DNA of 64,000 bases from Sporocytophaga myxococcoides DSM 11118 (GCF_000426725.1 NZ_AUFX01000005.1:530164-594163), one strand, 5' to 3'. Counted from the first letter of the stretch, positions 1 through 8,446 are shown. The notes: generated by a model from the letters alone, not told the origin. Program-made: numbers and translations.

Positions 1-53
1 TACTATATTACCTGAAGCCCGGTAAAATCGAGTGGAAGGGCAGAAGATTTTAA
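1..53 (+). CDS. C-terminal end of an upstream CDS (partial)
   Basis: A reading frame entering from the left edge (first full codon at base 3) ends at TAA 51-53 and encodes a tail reading YYLKPGKIEWKGRRF. It ends three bases before the tatD start, so it is probably the upstream member of the same operon. Too little is present to name the protein; the basic tail is compatible with a membrane-associated enzyme such as a glycosyltransferase, but that is a guess. Confidence 0.45.
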   Translation, partial: LYYLKPGKIEWKGRRF

Positions 54-56
54 TTT

Positions 57-833
57 ATGGATTTTAAATATATCGATACGCATGCGCATATATATGCTGA
101 AGAGTTTGAAAAAGATACAACAGATGTGCTTGAAAATGCAAGATCATCTGGTCTGAAAAAACTCTTTATGCCTAACGTGGATTTGCAAAGCATAGACAGA
201 ATGCTTGAAATGGAACACCGGTATCCGGATCTTTGTGTTCCCATGATGGGTTTGCATCCATGCTATGTAAAGAAAGATTTTGAAAAAGATCTGTATGAAA
301 TAGAAGCCTGGCTGAACAGAAGAAAATTTGCTGCAATAGGCGAGATAGGTATAGATCTATATTGGGACACTACTCATAAGGACTGGCAGGAGGAAGCCTT
401 TGCTATTCAGGTTCAGCTGGCTGCTAAGCATAATTTACCTATTGCGATTCATTGCCGAAATTCTTACAGAGAAACGATGGATCTTTTATTGAAGGTTAAA
501 TCGGATAACCAGACAGGGGTGTTTCATTGTTTTACCGGTGATCAAAAAGATATAGATGAGATAAAGGAAATCGGATTTTACATCGGAATAGGTGGGGTCA
601 TTACCTTTAAAAATAGTGGTCTTGACAAGGTTTTAGAAACAGCAGATCTTTCGAATGTGGTTCTTGAAACGGATGCCCCATATCTGGCACCTGTCCCATA
701 CAGAGGAAAAAGAAATGAACCGGGATACATTCCTTTAGTGATAAAGAAGCTGGCGGAAGTGAAGAGGTGCTCAGAGGAAGAAGTAGCCAAAATTACTTTG
801 GAGAATGCAGAAAAACTTTTCGACAATGTTTAG
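57..833 (+). CDS. tatD: TatD family metal-dependent hydrolase (DNase)
   Basis: A 258-residue protein of typical TatD length, with the amidohydrolase-type TIM-barrel metal site. The N-terminal DTHAHIY motif supplies His9 and His11, followed by GEIGID (metal Glu), HCR, FHCF and the late ETDAPYL motif with the catalytic/metal Asp. Family members are cytoplasmic Mg-dependent 3'-5' exonucleases or deoxyribonucleases linked to DNA repair and RNA turnover. It starts 3 bases after the preceding frame and its 3' end overlaps the asparaginase start, so these genes are probably co-transcribed and translationally coupled. Family assignment is secure; the cellular substrate is inferred. Confidence 0.93.
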   Translation: MDFKYIDTHAHIYAEEFEKDTTDVLENARSSGLKKLFMPNVDLQSIDRMLEMEHRYPDLCVPMMGLHPCYVKKDFEKDLYEIEAWLNRRKFAAIGEIGIDLYWDTTHKDWQEEAFAIQVQLAAKHNLPIAIHCRNSYRETMDLLLKVKSDNQTGVFHCFTGDQKDIDEIKEIGFYIGIGGVITFKNSGLDKVLETADLSNVVLETDAPYLAPVPYRGKRNEPGYIPLVIKKLAEVKRCSEEEVAKITLENAEKLFDNV

Positions 834-1884
834 TGATAAGATTAATCTGCATATCAGCCCGGAAGCTAAGGGGCGATTGCTTATAATATACACAGGAGGT
901 ACCATGGGAATGCATTATGATCCTATGGTCAAATCCTTAGTACCTTTTAATTTTTCTGACATCATTTCCACATTACCAGAGCTAGGCAGGTTCGATCTGA
1001 CACTTGAATTTATATCTTTTCTTAAGCCGATTGATTCAAGTAATATGAAGCCATTGCATTGGATTTCGCTTGCAGAGCTAATTAATGAGCAATACCTGGA
1101 ATATGATGGCTTTGTAATTTTGCATGGAACTGATACTATGGCTTATACCGCTTCAGCCTTAAGTTTCATGATGGAAAACCTAAGTAAGCCGGTTATCTTT
1201 ACTGGTGCGCAACTCCCTTTATCTGAGGTCAGGTCGGATGCACGAGAAAATCTTGTGACAGCCATTGAGATAGCAGCAGCAAGAAAAAATGGTAAACCAG
1301 TTGTCAAAGAGGTATGTATTTATTTCAACCATGCATTAATGCGTGGCAACCGGTCAAAGAAGCTTCAGAGCAGCCATTTTGATGCTTTTCTATCCGAAAA
1401 TTATCCTAATCTTGCAGAGGCGGGGGTTTCAATAGAATTTAACGAAAAAGTTTTGTATAGTCCTGCTGACAAGCCTTTTAAGATTTTTACAAAACTTGAT
1501 TCCAACGTTCTTATAGTTAAGTTATTTCCGGGGATTACCAAAGAAGTTGTTGAATGTATTTTTAATACTGAAGGTTTGAAAGGTATTGTTCTGGAAACTT
1601 TTGGGTCTGGGAATGCCCCTACTGATGGATGGCTTGAGGCGATTTTAAAAAAGGCATCTGATAGAGGTATTGTTATTTTAAATGTTAGTCAATGCATTGG
1701 CGGAACAGTTTTTCAGGGAAGGTATGACACTAGCAGGCATCTTGAAAAGTCAGGAGTGATAAGCGGTAAAAATATTACAACTGAAGCTGCCATAACTAAA
1801 CTGATGTTTGTGCTTGCTAATAAGCCTTTTAGCGAAAATGTCAAAGCATCTTTGGAAGAATCAATCCGAGGTGAGATGGATTAA
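805..1884 (+). CDS. ansA: Type I (cytoplasmic) L-asparaginase
   Basis: A 359-residue asparaginase/glutaminase-family protein that hydrolyses L-asparagine to aspartate and ammonia. Both catalytic threonine motifs are visible: YTGGTMG (Thr33) and HGTDTMAYT (Thr109), followed by the GAQLPLSEVRSDARENL segment typical of type I enzymes. There is no signal peptide, as expected for the cytoplasmic form. The ATG at 805 overlaps the last 29 bases of tatD; an in-frame ATG at 826 is an equally plausible start, giving 352 residues and an 8-base overlap. The overlap implies translational coupling with tatD. Family call is strong; only the start is uncertain. Confidence 0.92.
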   Translation: MQKNFSTMFSDKINLHISPEAKGRLLIIYTGGTMGMHYDPMVKSLVPFNFSDIISTLPELGRFDLTLEFISFLKPIDSSNMKPLHWISLAELINEQYLEYDGFVILHGTDTMAYTASALSFMMENLSKPVIFTGAQLPLSEVRSDARENLVTAIEIAAARKNGKPVVKEVCIYFNHALMRGNRSKKLQSSHFDAFLSENYPNLAEAGVSIEFNEKVLYSPADKPFKIFTKLDSNVLIVKLFPGITKEVVECIFNTEGLKGIVLETFGSGNAPTDGWLEAILKKASDRGIVILNVSQCIGGTVFQGRYDTSRHLEKSGVISGKNITTEAAITKLMFVLANKPFSENVKASLEESIRGEMD

Positions 1885-1918
1885 AAAGATGTGAGATTGA
1901 TTTATTTTACCAATCCCT

Positions 1919-1949
1919 TTTGTGTTTTGATAAAATGTTGGTTTCTTTG
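1919..1949 (+). promoter_or_regulatory. Predicted Bacteroidota promoter for tRNA-Ser
   Basis: TTTG at 1919-1922, then 19 bases, then TTTCTTTG at 1942-1949. This matches the TTTG-N19-TAnnTTTG consensus with one mismatch and lies 37 bases upstream of the tRNA. Confidence 0.55.
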
Positions 1950-1985
1950 CACTCTCATTTTCCAAAATTGAGAAAATCTTCCTAC

Positions 1986-2073
1986 AGAGAGGTGTCCGAG
2001 TGGTTGAAGGAGCACGCCTGGAAAGTGTGTATACCTCAAAAGGGTATCGAGGGTTCGAATCCCTTCCTCTCTG
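1986..2073 (+). tRNA. tRNA-Ser (anticodon GGA)
   Basis: A class II tRNA with a long variable arm. The acceptor stem AGAGAGG (1986-1992) pairs with CCTCTCT (2066-2072), and the discriminator G is at 2073. The anticodon arm is CACGC-CTGGAAA-GTGTG, giving GGA at 2020-2022. The T-loop GGTTCGAATCC is present. The terminal CCA is not fully encoded. The 88-nt length fits serine tRNAs. Confidence 0.95.
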
Positions 2074-2084
2074 CATAATTTTAG

Positions 2085-2117
2085 AAAAGCTCTGATGTTC
2101 AGGGCTTTTTTGTTTTT
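2085..2117 (+). terminator. Rho-independent terminator after tRNA-Ser
   Basis: A hairpin with an 11-base left arm AAAAGCTCTGA, loop TGT and right arm TCAGGGCTTTT (G-U pairs allowed), followed by a T-rich run. It ends the tRNA transcript. Confidence 0.75.
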
Positions 2118-2484
2118 GTACCCTCCACACTGTATTCTTTATTTTGTCCAATAATTCACTTCGGGTTAGCCTTCATTTCATTTAGCAAAGTGTTAGCAAT
2201 TGAATTCTTAAAACAGGATTTTAATGCCAATTTAATTCTTATTTAGGTATTTTATTACAATCTATTGTGGATTTGATACTTAATATATTTTAATTTTATT
2301 ATTTAAATTTTTTATTTGAATAGGTATATATTTTGCATTAGTGTGGTGTTTTGTATTGATATGTGAGTATTTTTGTTGAATTCGTCTATTTTTTTATTGA
2401 AATATTAATATGTGCTGGTTACTTAAATATTTTTTACGTATTAAAGTGTATAATCTTTTGATTATTAACCAAAACATTCTTAAG
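2118..2484. other. AT-rich intergenic region
   Basis: About 370 bases between the tRNA terminator and the next ORF. It is very AT-rich, with no ORF, RNA gene or clear repeat. It must carry the promoter of the following secreted protein, but I could not find a good TTTG-N19-TAnnTTTG match. Confidence 0.4.
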
Positions 2485-5019
2485 ATGAAGCCCCTCGATA
2501 GTTGTTTGAGAAAGATCTTTTTGATTTTTCTCATAGTAATATTACATGATAGTCATGTCTTTGCCCAATGTGCCTCTAATGTTTCAAATGGGACAAACCT
2601 TGTTAAAAACTACGATTTCTCAGGAGGATTCAAAGACTGGACACATGATGCTAATTATGTTGAGTTCACGCCTTGTGGGTCTTCTTGTTATTCTGTTCCC
2701 GGTCGTATTTATGCTGGTGATAAATCTACGGATTTTAACAGTGCTTTTAATATGTCTGCTGGAGTTCCTATTCCCGATCATACAGGAACTGCAGATAATA
2801 TGATGCTGATGGTGGATGGAATTTGTAATCCTGGTGTAAAGCTTTGGCAGCAAAATAATATTCCTATTGTACCTAATACAAATTATTATTTTACAGTCTG
2901 GATTACGACGCTTACAGCAACTACACCACGGGGAACTTTGGCTTTTGATATAAATGGAGCGAACCAGCCAACCACAGTGACCTCTGTTGGAGCTGTTGGT
3001 AACTGGACAAAATATACCACTACTTGGTATTCAGGACTTACACCTCCTCCAACTATATCAATCAGTATAGAAAATACGACAACAACTGGCTGTAACAGCG
3101 CGGTTGACTTTGCAATTGATGATATTTCATTTACCCCTGGTTGTGATTTCGGTACAGCAGGACCTATTCCTAATTTAGGTCCTGACAGAACTATTTGTGG
3201 TACGGGAGGATCTATTACTTTAACTCCAAATTTTAACGCAGCCACCCAAGCTAGACCTGACGTTCAATATTCATGGAGTTTTAATGGTGCTGCAGTTCCT
3301 GGTAAAACAGGATTTGGATCTACCTTTTATAGCTTAACAGCAACTGCTCCAGGAACATATGCTGTTTGTGTTGACTCTGCAGGATCTTGTGTTAAGTCAG
3401 ATGTTATAGTTATTTCAAACACCTATACTATAGACCTTGGTCCGGATATTGTTTTATGTAGTCCGGCTTCTGCTACACTGGATGCTGTTTATACAGGTCC
3501 AGGTGTTACTTACCAATGGTATAAGGAACAGAATGGTACGGCAGGATGGCAGCAGGCAGATACTATCCCTGGTGCAAAATCTAAAACCTATTTTGCCAAT
3601 GCTGCAGGGTTATACAGGGTAGAAGTAACAGACCCTATCTGCGGGATGAAGTTTGATGAAATAAATCTTACAACCAATGCTGCGACACCAAATGATGGGT
3701 ATTATTGTCCGGCATCTAAAGGAGGTACCGGTACCGCAAATTTATCTGTTAGCGGCCCAGGAAAATATAAATGGTGGTCTGCAGCAACAGCCGGAACTGT
3801 TCTAGGTAAAGGAGCAACTTATACTGCAACAGGTCTTACATCACCTCCAACTACACATACTTATTATGTGCAGGATACAACTACATTTAAAACAACAGCT
3901 GGTCCTCCTGCAGTAGGAAATGGATTTATTGAAAACGGATCTGTGAATGCCGGAGGTGATGAAGGGTTGTTAATCTTTAATTCATTGGAGGATATCGTAA
4001 TAGATACAATTACTGTTCTCGTAAATAATTATTATTGTCCAACTCCTGGAGCATCTAATGATAATGTTATTATAGAGATAAGAAATTCATCAGGTGTTCA
4101 TTTACCAGGTTCTCCAGTAAGTGTGACAAAACCTTGCACATTTGCAAACAATGGAGGTTTACCAGCTCCGCAGATGAAGGTTCCTTTAAATATAGCTGTA
4201 CCTAAAGGTACCGGATATCAAATGAAGTTAGCGACTGGATCAGGAAGTTCAATTGTATTCTTTGGTAATGGTACCGGTGCATCAGGTGCTCCGCCTTCGC
4301 CAAGGTTATATAACTATCCTACAAGTTATGGTGGAGTTGTGGAGATGGTAAGTAATAACCCCAAATCATTTAACGTATATAATAAACCGGATGCTTTTCC
4401 TGGATATTTTGACTGGAAAATTACGAAGGGACTCAATTGCGACAGAGTTCCCGTAAGAGCAACGGAACTTTGTATTTTACCTGTTGAGTTTCTAAGCGTT
4501 TCGGCAAAAGGAGTAAAAGATGCAGTGCAAATAAACTGGAGCACTGCTTGGGAGGTAAATAGCAATGTCTTTATTATTCAAAGATCAGATGACGGTTTAT
4601 CCTTTAAAGATATCGGAACTGAAGGAGCAGGGGGGAATACAACTTCTGTAACAAACTATTCCTTTATTGATAAAAAGCCCGGAAGTTCTGTAGCTTATTA
4701 TAGAATAATAGAAGTAGACAACGATGGAAGTCAGACAGTGAGTAAAATTGTGGCTGTGAATTTTGAAAACCTGTTTTTCGCTGTCTATCCTAATCCTGCA
4801 AAAGACGTCCTTCATATTGAGTCACAGGTAGAAGAAAATCAGGAACTGGTGGTAAGCATTCAGAACTCTTTCGGTAATATAGTTTATCAGAATAGTGGTG
4901 CTGATCTGAAATCAGGAGATGGACTTTCTGTGGATGTTTCAGGTTTTCCAGGTGGTTTGTATTTTGTGATGATAGACTCAGGAAATATTCAAAAGATATA
5001 TAAAGTAGTTATCGAGTAA
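2485..5019 (+). CDS. Large secreted multidomain protein with T9SS sorting domain
   Basis: I chose the ATG at 2485 because it is followed directly by a classic signal peptide (MKPLDSCLRK, a hydrophobic stretch, then VFAQ); the frame stays open back to 2410 but those residues are not signal-like. The protein is 844 residues. Its N-terminal region after NLVKNYDFSGGFKDW resembles a carbohydrate-binding-like jelly roll. Ig-like segments follow (YSWSF, YQWYKEQNG). Near the C-terminus is the VEFLSVSAKG...QINWSTAWEVNS segment that often precedes T9SS tails, and the protein ends with a type A sorting domain (VYPNPAKDVLHIES to YKVVIE). It is likely exported across the outer membrane and attached to the surface. 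No catalytic motif is seen; it may be an adhesin or binding protein. Confidence 0.85.
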   Translation: MKPLDSCLRKIFLIFLIVILHDSHVFAQCASNVSNGTNLVKNYDFSGGFKDWTHDANYVEFTPCGSSCYSVPGRIYAGDKSTDFNSAFNMSAGVPIPDHTGTADNMMLMVDGICNPGVKLWQQNNIPIVPNTNYYFTVWITTLTATTPRGTLAFDINGANQPTTVTSVGAVGNWTKYTTTWYSGLTPPPTISISIENTTTTGCNSAVDFAIDDISFTPGCDFGTAGPIPNLGPDRTICGTGGSITLTPNFNAATQARPDVQYSWSFNGAAVPGKTGFGSTFYSLTATAPGTYAVCVDSAGSCVKSDVIVISNTYTIDLGPDIVLCSPASATLDAVYTGPGVTYQWYKEQNGTAGWQQADTIPGAKSKTYFANAAGLYRVEVTDPICGMKFDEINLTTNAATPNDGYYCPASKGGTGTANLSVSGPGKYKWWSAATAGTVLGKGATYTATGLTSPPTTHTYYVQDTTTFKTTAGPPAVGNGFIENGSVNAGGDEGLLIFNSLEDIVIDTITVLVNNYYCPTPGASNDNVIIEIRNSSGVHLPGSPVSVTKPCTFANNGGLPAPQMKVPLNIAVPKGTGYQMKLATGSGSSIVFFGNGTGASGAPPSPRLYNYPTSYGGVVEMVSNNPKSFNVYNKPDAFPGYFDWKITKGLNCDRVPVRATELCILPVEFLSVSAKGVKDAVQINWSTAWEVNSNVFIIQRSDDGLSFKDIGTEGAGGNTTSVTNYSFIDKKPGSSVAYYRIIEVDNDGSQTVSKIVAVNFENLFFAVYPNPAKDVLHIESQVEENQELVVSIQNSFGNIVYQNSGADLKSGDGLSVDVSGFPGGLYFVMIDSGNIQKIYKVVIE

Positions 5020-5050
5020 TAGTTTCTATGTTTTGGTTAATTTAAAGTTG

Positions 5051-5079
5051 GGCAGGAGAGCGATCTCCTGCCTTTTTTT
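5051..5079 (+). terminator. Rho-independent terminator
   Basis: A perfect 9-bp stem GGCAGGAGA/TCTCCTGCC with loop GCGA, followed by seven T. It ends the secreted-protein gene. Confidence 0.88.
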
Positions 5080-5127
5080 ATAACTTTTTTTTATTGTAAT
5101 GACTTAAATATTTAGAAAGGTCATGCG

Positions 5128-6033
5128 ATGAGGAAATTTTATACTGTTTTGTTTTTTTGCTGTCTCAGCTTTGCATCTGTTTTTAGTCAGAAGAGAATAG
5201 TTTTTATAGGCGTTGACGGGCTGGGATCAAGGATATTAAACAAAGCTGATACACCAGTATGGGACAGCCTGGCTTCTCAAGGATCCTATTCCTATAATGT
5301 TAATGCTGTGCTGCCTACTTTGAGTAATCCTAATTGGGCATCTTTACTTATGGGGGTATCAGCTTCCGATCATCAGATATGGGATAATAAATGGAGAAAG
5401 TCAGACTTTAAAGATCATACCTTTTGTAATCAGGAAAAGGGAAATACAGTACCTACCATATTTAAGGTTATGAGAGAAAGGTATCCTGATGAAACTATAG
5501 CTGTGTTTCACGAATGGAAAGAGTTTACAGAGCTGATAGAGTATAACACTTTAACCTATAGTTATCATGAAAAGGGGAGCGGACTGGTAATAAAAGCATC
5601 TGATTATATTATTAAAGAAAAACCTTTATTGACCTTTATCCATCTGGACCTTGTTGATAAAGCAGGTCATACTTATGGTTATAGAAGCATCCAATATAAA
5701 ACATCCGTTGAGAAGGCCGATTCACTAACGGGTGTTATACTTCAAAAGATAAAGGCTGGAAATGCTTTGGATAGTACTATAATTATCATTACATCGGATC
5801 ACGGGTTTAATGGAAAAGGCCATGGTGGCAGATCAAAGAAGTTAAGAGAGGTCCCTTTGATTATTGTCGGTGCAGGAATTTCAGTTGGATTACGTCTCCC
5901 GGATGGGTTACATAACTATGATCTGCCAGTAACACTGGCCAGTATTTTAAACTGCACTATTCCTGACTGTTGGAAGGGGGAGGTTATAAAAGCATTAATG
6001 GAATCAACTGAACATAATGTGAAATTACAATAA
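5128..6033 (+). CDS. Secreted type I phosphodiesterase/nucleotide pyrophosphatase-like protein
   Basis: A 301-residue protein with a signal peptide cleaved after about residue 20 (FASVFSQ). It belongs to the alkaline phosphatase superfamily: FIGVDGLGSR near residue 30 gives the first metal Asp, LPTLSNPNWASLLMG (residues 62-76) carries the usual nucleophile Thr/Ser position, HLDLVDKAGHTYG supplies Asp and His ligands, and TSDHGFNGKGHGG supplies the final Asp-His/His ligands. Relatives hydrolyse phosphodiesters or pyrophosphates in the periplasm or outside the cell; the substrate here is unknown. Its last 9 bases overlap the end of the convergent haemoglobin gene. Confidence 0.85.
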   Translation: MRKFYTVLFFCCLSFASVFSQKRIVFIGVDGLGSRILNKADTPVWDSLASQGSYSYNVNAVLPTLSNPNWASLLMGVSASDHQIWDNKWRKSDFKDHTFCNQEKGNTVPTIFKVMRERYPDETIAVFHEWKEFTELIEYNTLTYSYHEKGSGLVIKASDYIIKEKPLLTFIHLDLVDKAGHTYGYRSIQYKTSVEKADSLTGVILQKIKAGNALDSTIIIITSDHGFNGKGHGGRSKKLREVPLIIVGAGISVGLRLPDGLHNYDLPVTLASILNCTIPDCWKGEVIKALMESTEHNVKLQ

Positions 6034-6384
6034 GCCCATTTTGCTCATAAATACTCTGGCAATGTTCATAGCTCTTGCCAATGCTTCATCTGCTTTTGGA
6101 CCAGTAAAGTTTTCTTCCAGTGTAGCTGTAAACAACTGTATCCACCTTTCAAAATGCTCTTTCGTTACAGGCAGATTCATATGTTTGGGAAAGGGCTGTC
6201 CTTTGTATTCCATGGAACCCAAAAGAAGGCTGTTCCAGAAATCATACATAGTAGGAAGGTGTTTTGGCCAGTCCACTTCAGCATGATCGTTAAATATAGG
6301 AGACAGCAATTCATCACTATTTACTTTATCATAAAAGCGATCTACTAATGTCTTGATGTCTTCTTTGTTGGAAATGTCATTCAT
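6025..6384 (-). CDS. Group III truncated haemoglobin
   Basis: A 119-residue globin of the short 2/2 fold. The pattern LVDRFYDKVNSDELLSPIF, DFWNSLLLG and HFERWIQLF fits group III truncated haemoglobins; His77 in the HFERW motif is the expected haem-ligating proximal histidine. Such proteins bind oxygen, NO or related ligands and are often linked to nitrosative or redox stress, though function here is inference. It is a single gene, converging with and overlapping the phosphodiesterase gene by 9 bases. A 9-bp-arm dyad lies just upstream of the start and may be its operator. Confidence 0.9.
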   Translation of the reverse strand: MNDISNKEDIKTLVDRFYDKVNSDELLSPIFNDHAEVDWPKHLPTMYDFWNSLLLGSMEYKGQPFPKHMNLPVTKEHFERWIQLFTATLEENFTGPKADEALARAMNIARVFMSKMGLL

Positions 6385-6402
6385 GAAATGCTCTAATCTT
6401 TA

Positions 6403-6426
6403 TCAAACAATTGATTTATTGTTTGA
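6403..6426 (-). promoter_or_regulatory. Dyad upstream of truncated haemoglobin (candidate operator)
   Basis: A perfect inverted repeat TCAAACAAT / ATTGTTTGA with a 6-base spacer, 19 bases upstream of the haemoglobin ATG. Size and symmetry fit a dimeric regulator site. There is no T-run, so a terminator is unlikely. The regulator is unknown. Confidence 0.45.
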
Positions 6427-6472
6427 AGTTCAAATAAATTAAATTTTATGCATATCACAATCTGAATATTTC

Positions 6473-7468
6473 CTAATATATCTTCACCCTATAAATACAC
6501 TTTTCAAGTTGCTTAGCTTTGTCCTTTCTATTCAGGGATTTGAGCTTATTTTTCCTGTTAAGTTTTAAATTTTCTTTTGAGCTTTTAATAAATTCCTGAA
6601 TGAATTCGCCTTTAACTGCATAAGAGGCTCCCGGAGAATCTTTTGGTTTCCCCTTAATTATTCCGATCAATTCACCCTTATCATTGAATACAGGACTTCC
6701 GCTGTTCCCAGGGTTTGCAAATATATTCAATTGAAAAGATGATGTATCTCCATTAAAGCCATTAGTACAAACGATCACTCCTTCTCCATAAACCATATCT
6801 TTGTCTGGATAGCCAAGTATAAATGACTTTTCAACGATTTCAGGTGCTTTTGTAAATAGGCTATAGTTCGGTACTGGTAAGTCTGTCAGGGTATCTGAAA
6901 TTTTTAACAAAGCAAGATCGTTAAGCTCATCAAGCTTAATGAGTTTGGCACTGAAAGACCCTGAATTGTTTTCAACTTCTATTTTGTCAGCTCCCTTCAA
7001 ACCATGCGCAGTTGTAAGTATATAACCTTTTCTGTTTAAAAGCAGACCTGTAACAGATGCATTATAGCTAGGAGTATTAAGCTTTTGAGAAATAACCTGC
7101 TGCCATGTTCTGATGTGATCAACATCTTTTTTCAAGGCCTTGTATTCAGCATTATTGTTATTTGATTTCAGATAAAAATAACCTCCGAATAATGTAAATA
7201 ACGAGGTAATGGACGCAGCCACTGCATATGTTTTTACATTTAGTCTGAATTTGCTGCGTTCCTTTTTTAAGGGAATAGCATTCAACCTTTGTTGCAGCGC
7301 CTGTCTCTCTGAGTATTTCTGAAATGTATTCAGCAGTTCCTTATGTTGCTCAAACTTTTCTCTGAAAGCAGAATCAGACTTCAGTTTAGCCTGAAACGCC
7401 GATATTTCCTGAGGATTTAATTCTCCCTTAAGAAATCTTTCAATTTCATCCCATAATTCAGGCTTCAT
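6473..7468 (-). CDS. Membrane-anchored trypsin-like serine protease with anti-sigma-like N-terminus
   Basis: A 331-residue protein in three parts. The cytoplasmic N-terminus (1-75) is helical and charged, in the position of an anti-sigma domain. A single membrane segment follows (about 81-100). The periplasmic part is a trypsin-like (S1C/Deg-type) domain with the full triad: His155 in TTAHG, Asp184 in NDLALLKI and Ser256 in PGNSGSPV. No PDZ domain follows; the tail from about 300 is lysine-rich. Its start overlaps the upstream ECF sigma gene by 11 bases, so the two are translationally coupled. The likely role is envelope-stress sensing or proteolysis tied to the sigma factor; the anti-sigma function is inferred from position and topology, not homology. 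Confidence 0.85.
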   Translation of the reverse strand: MKPELWDEIERFLKGELNPQEISAFQAKLKSDSAFREKFEQHKELLNTFQKYSERQALQQRLNAIPLKKERSKFRLNVKTYAVAASITSLFTLFGGYFYLKSNNNNAEYKALKKDVDHIRTWQQVISQKLNTPSYNASVTGLLLNRKGYILTTAHGLKGADKIEVENNSGSFSAKLIKLDELNDLALLKISDTLTDLPVPNYSLFTKAPEIVEKSFILGYPDKDMVYGEGVIVCTNGFNGDTSSFQLNIFANPGNSGSPVFNDKGELIGIIKGKPKDSPGASYAVKGEFIQEFIKSSKENLKLNRKNKLKSLNRKDKAKQLEKCIYRVKIY

Positions 7469-8033
7469 AACTTTCTGTTTCTTTAGATTGGTTGAAGAAT
7501 AATTTTTTTAACCGCTGAAGACATTTATACTTCTGGTTTTTAGCATTGTCTGCATTGGTATAGCGGAACTTAATACTAATTTCTTCCATAGATTTCTGGT
7601 GCATATAGAAGTCCTCAAGTAAGCCTTTGCAAGGTTCTCCTATAAGGTTTAATGCAGATTGCAGTTTTATGAAATCATTTTCTCTGTCCTCAGCTTCCAG
7701 AATTGAATCTTCTACAGAAATAAAGGTTTCTGATTCATTTGTGATTGCAGGAAAACGTTTCTTTTCTGTTAGCTTTTTCAGCCAAAGATTTCTGCAAATG
7801 GAATACAGGAAAGTTCTTGCCTGACATTGAAGTTTAAAATTCTCCGTCTTCAGTTTTTCATAGAAAATAATAAACGCTTCCTGGTAAATGTCCCTGGCTT
7901 CATTTTCGGAACCACTGTTTTTTATTACCATCCGGTTAACCATAGGAAAATGTCTTTTGTAAAGAATTTCCAGTGCTCCGGAAGAAGGATTATACATTCC
8001 TTCGATTAGCTTCTCATCAGAAATAAACCCCAT
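7458..8033 (-). CDS. ECF-type RNA polymerase sigma factor
   Basis: A 191-residue sigma-70 family protein of ECF size. Region 2 is seen around GALEILYKRHFPMVNRMV through NEARDIYQEAFIIFYEKL and TFLYSICRNLWLKKL. Region 4 is a C-terminal helix-turn-helix around MEEISIKFRYTNADNAKNQKYKCLQRLKKLF. It is the first gene of an operon with the membrane protease that overlaps its 3' end. Forty bases upstream, on its own strand, is GGGTTACC, repeated as a mirror image in front of the divergent lipoprotein gene; this suggests autoregulation of both promoters. The family call is strong and the target set is inferred. Confidence 0.92.
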   Translation of the reverse strand: MGFISDEKLIEGMYNPSSGALEILYKRHFPMVNRMVIKNSGSENEARDIYQEAFIIFYEKLKTENFKLQCQARTFLYSICRNLWLKKLTEKKRFPAITNESETFISVEDSILEAEDRENDFIKLQSALNLIGEPCKGLLEDFYMHQKSMEEISIKFRYTNADNAKNQKYKCLQRLKKLFFNQSKETESYEA

Positions 8034-8071
8034 TCCTTATAATTTTGCCCTTTTAATACACAAACGAAAAT

Positions 8072-8116
8072 CAGGTAACCCAATTTTAAAATATTTTTTT
8101 TATACGGGTTACCCTG
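8072..8116. promoter_or_regulatory. Divergent GGGTTACC dyad between sigma factor and lipoprotein genes
   Basis: CAGGTAACCC at 8072-8081 and GGGTTACCCTG at 8106-8116 are inverted copies separated by 24 AT-rich bases. Read toward each gene, both become GGGTTACC, lying 40 bases from the sigma start codon and 45 bases from the lipoprotein start codon. That placement fits -35 elements of two divergent ECF-dependent promoters. Confidence 0.55.
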
Positions 8117-8158
8117 AAATAAATTTTGGATGAAGTGTAAAATTTAACAAATACACCT

Positions 8159-8395
8159 ATGAGAAATTTAATGATCCTTGCGGCTATAGCTGCTTCTTGT
8201 TCACTTACATCTTGTGATTTTTTATTTGATAACAATCATAGTAAAATAGAAAATCCGGGAGATAAAACACAAAAGGCGAGTGTTGAGGAAATTGACTCTT
8301 CAGAAATTCAGTTGTCACCTAAAGACTCTCTTGTTAAGGCTGAGCCAGAAAAAACTCCTGAAGAAATAAACAGTGATGCGCCGGCTACTAAATAG
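8159..8395 (+). CDS. Small lipoprotein
   Basis: A 78-residue protein with an N-terminal lipoprotein signal (MRNLMILAAIAASCSLTSC; lipobox LTSC, Cys19) and an acidic, low-complexity remainder rich in Glu, Lys, Ser and Pro. No known domain is recognised. It is divergent from the ECF sigma gene, shares the GGGTTACC-type element, and is followed by a strong terminator. It may therefore be a member of the sigma regulon, for example an envelope component or signal protein. Confidence 0.7.
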   Translation: MRNLMILAAIAASCSLTSCDFLFDNNHSKIENPGDKTQKASVEEIDSSEIQLSPKDSLVKAEPEKTPEEINSDAPATK

Positions 8396-8411
8396 CATAT
8401 TTTTTACTGTT

Positions 8412-8446
8412 AGTCTTCCGGATCTTTTTCCGGAAGACTTTTTTTC
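8412..8446 (+). terminator. Rho-independent terminator
   Basis: A 10-bp stem AGTCTTCCGG/CCGGAAGACT with an 8-base T-rich loop, followed by seven T. It separates the small lipoprotein gene from the DUF4349 gene. Confidence 0.88.

Noticed and set aside
1861..2151. Minus-strand 96-residue ORF over tRNA-Ser
   Set aside because: The tRNA, its promoter and its terminator account for the sequence.
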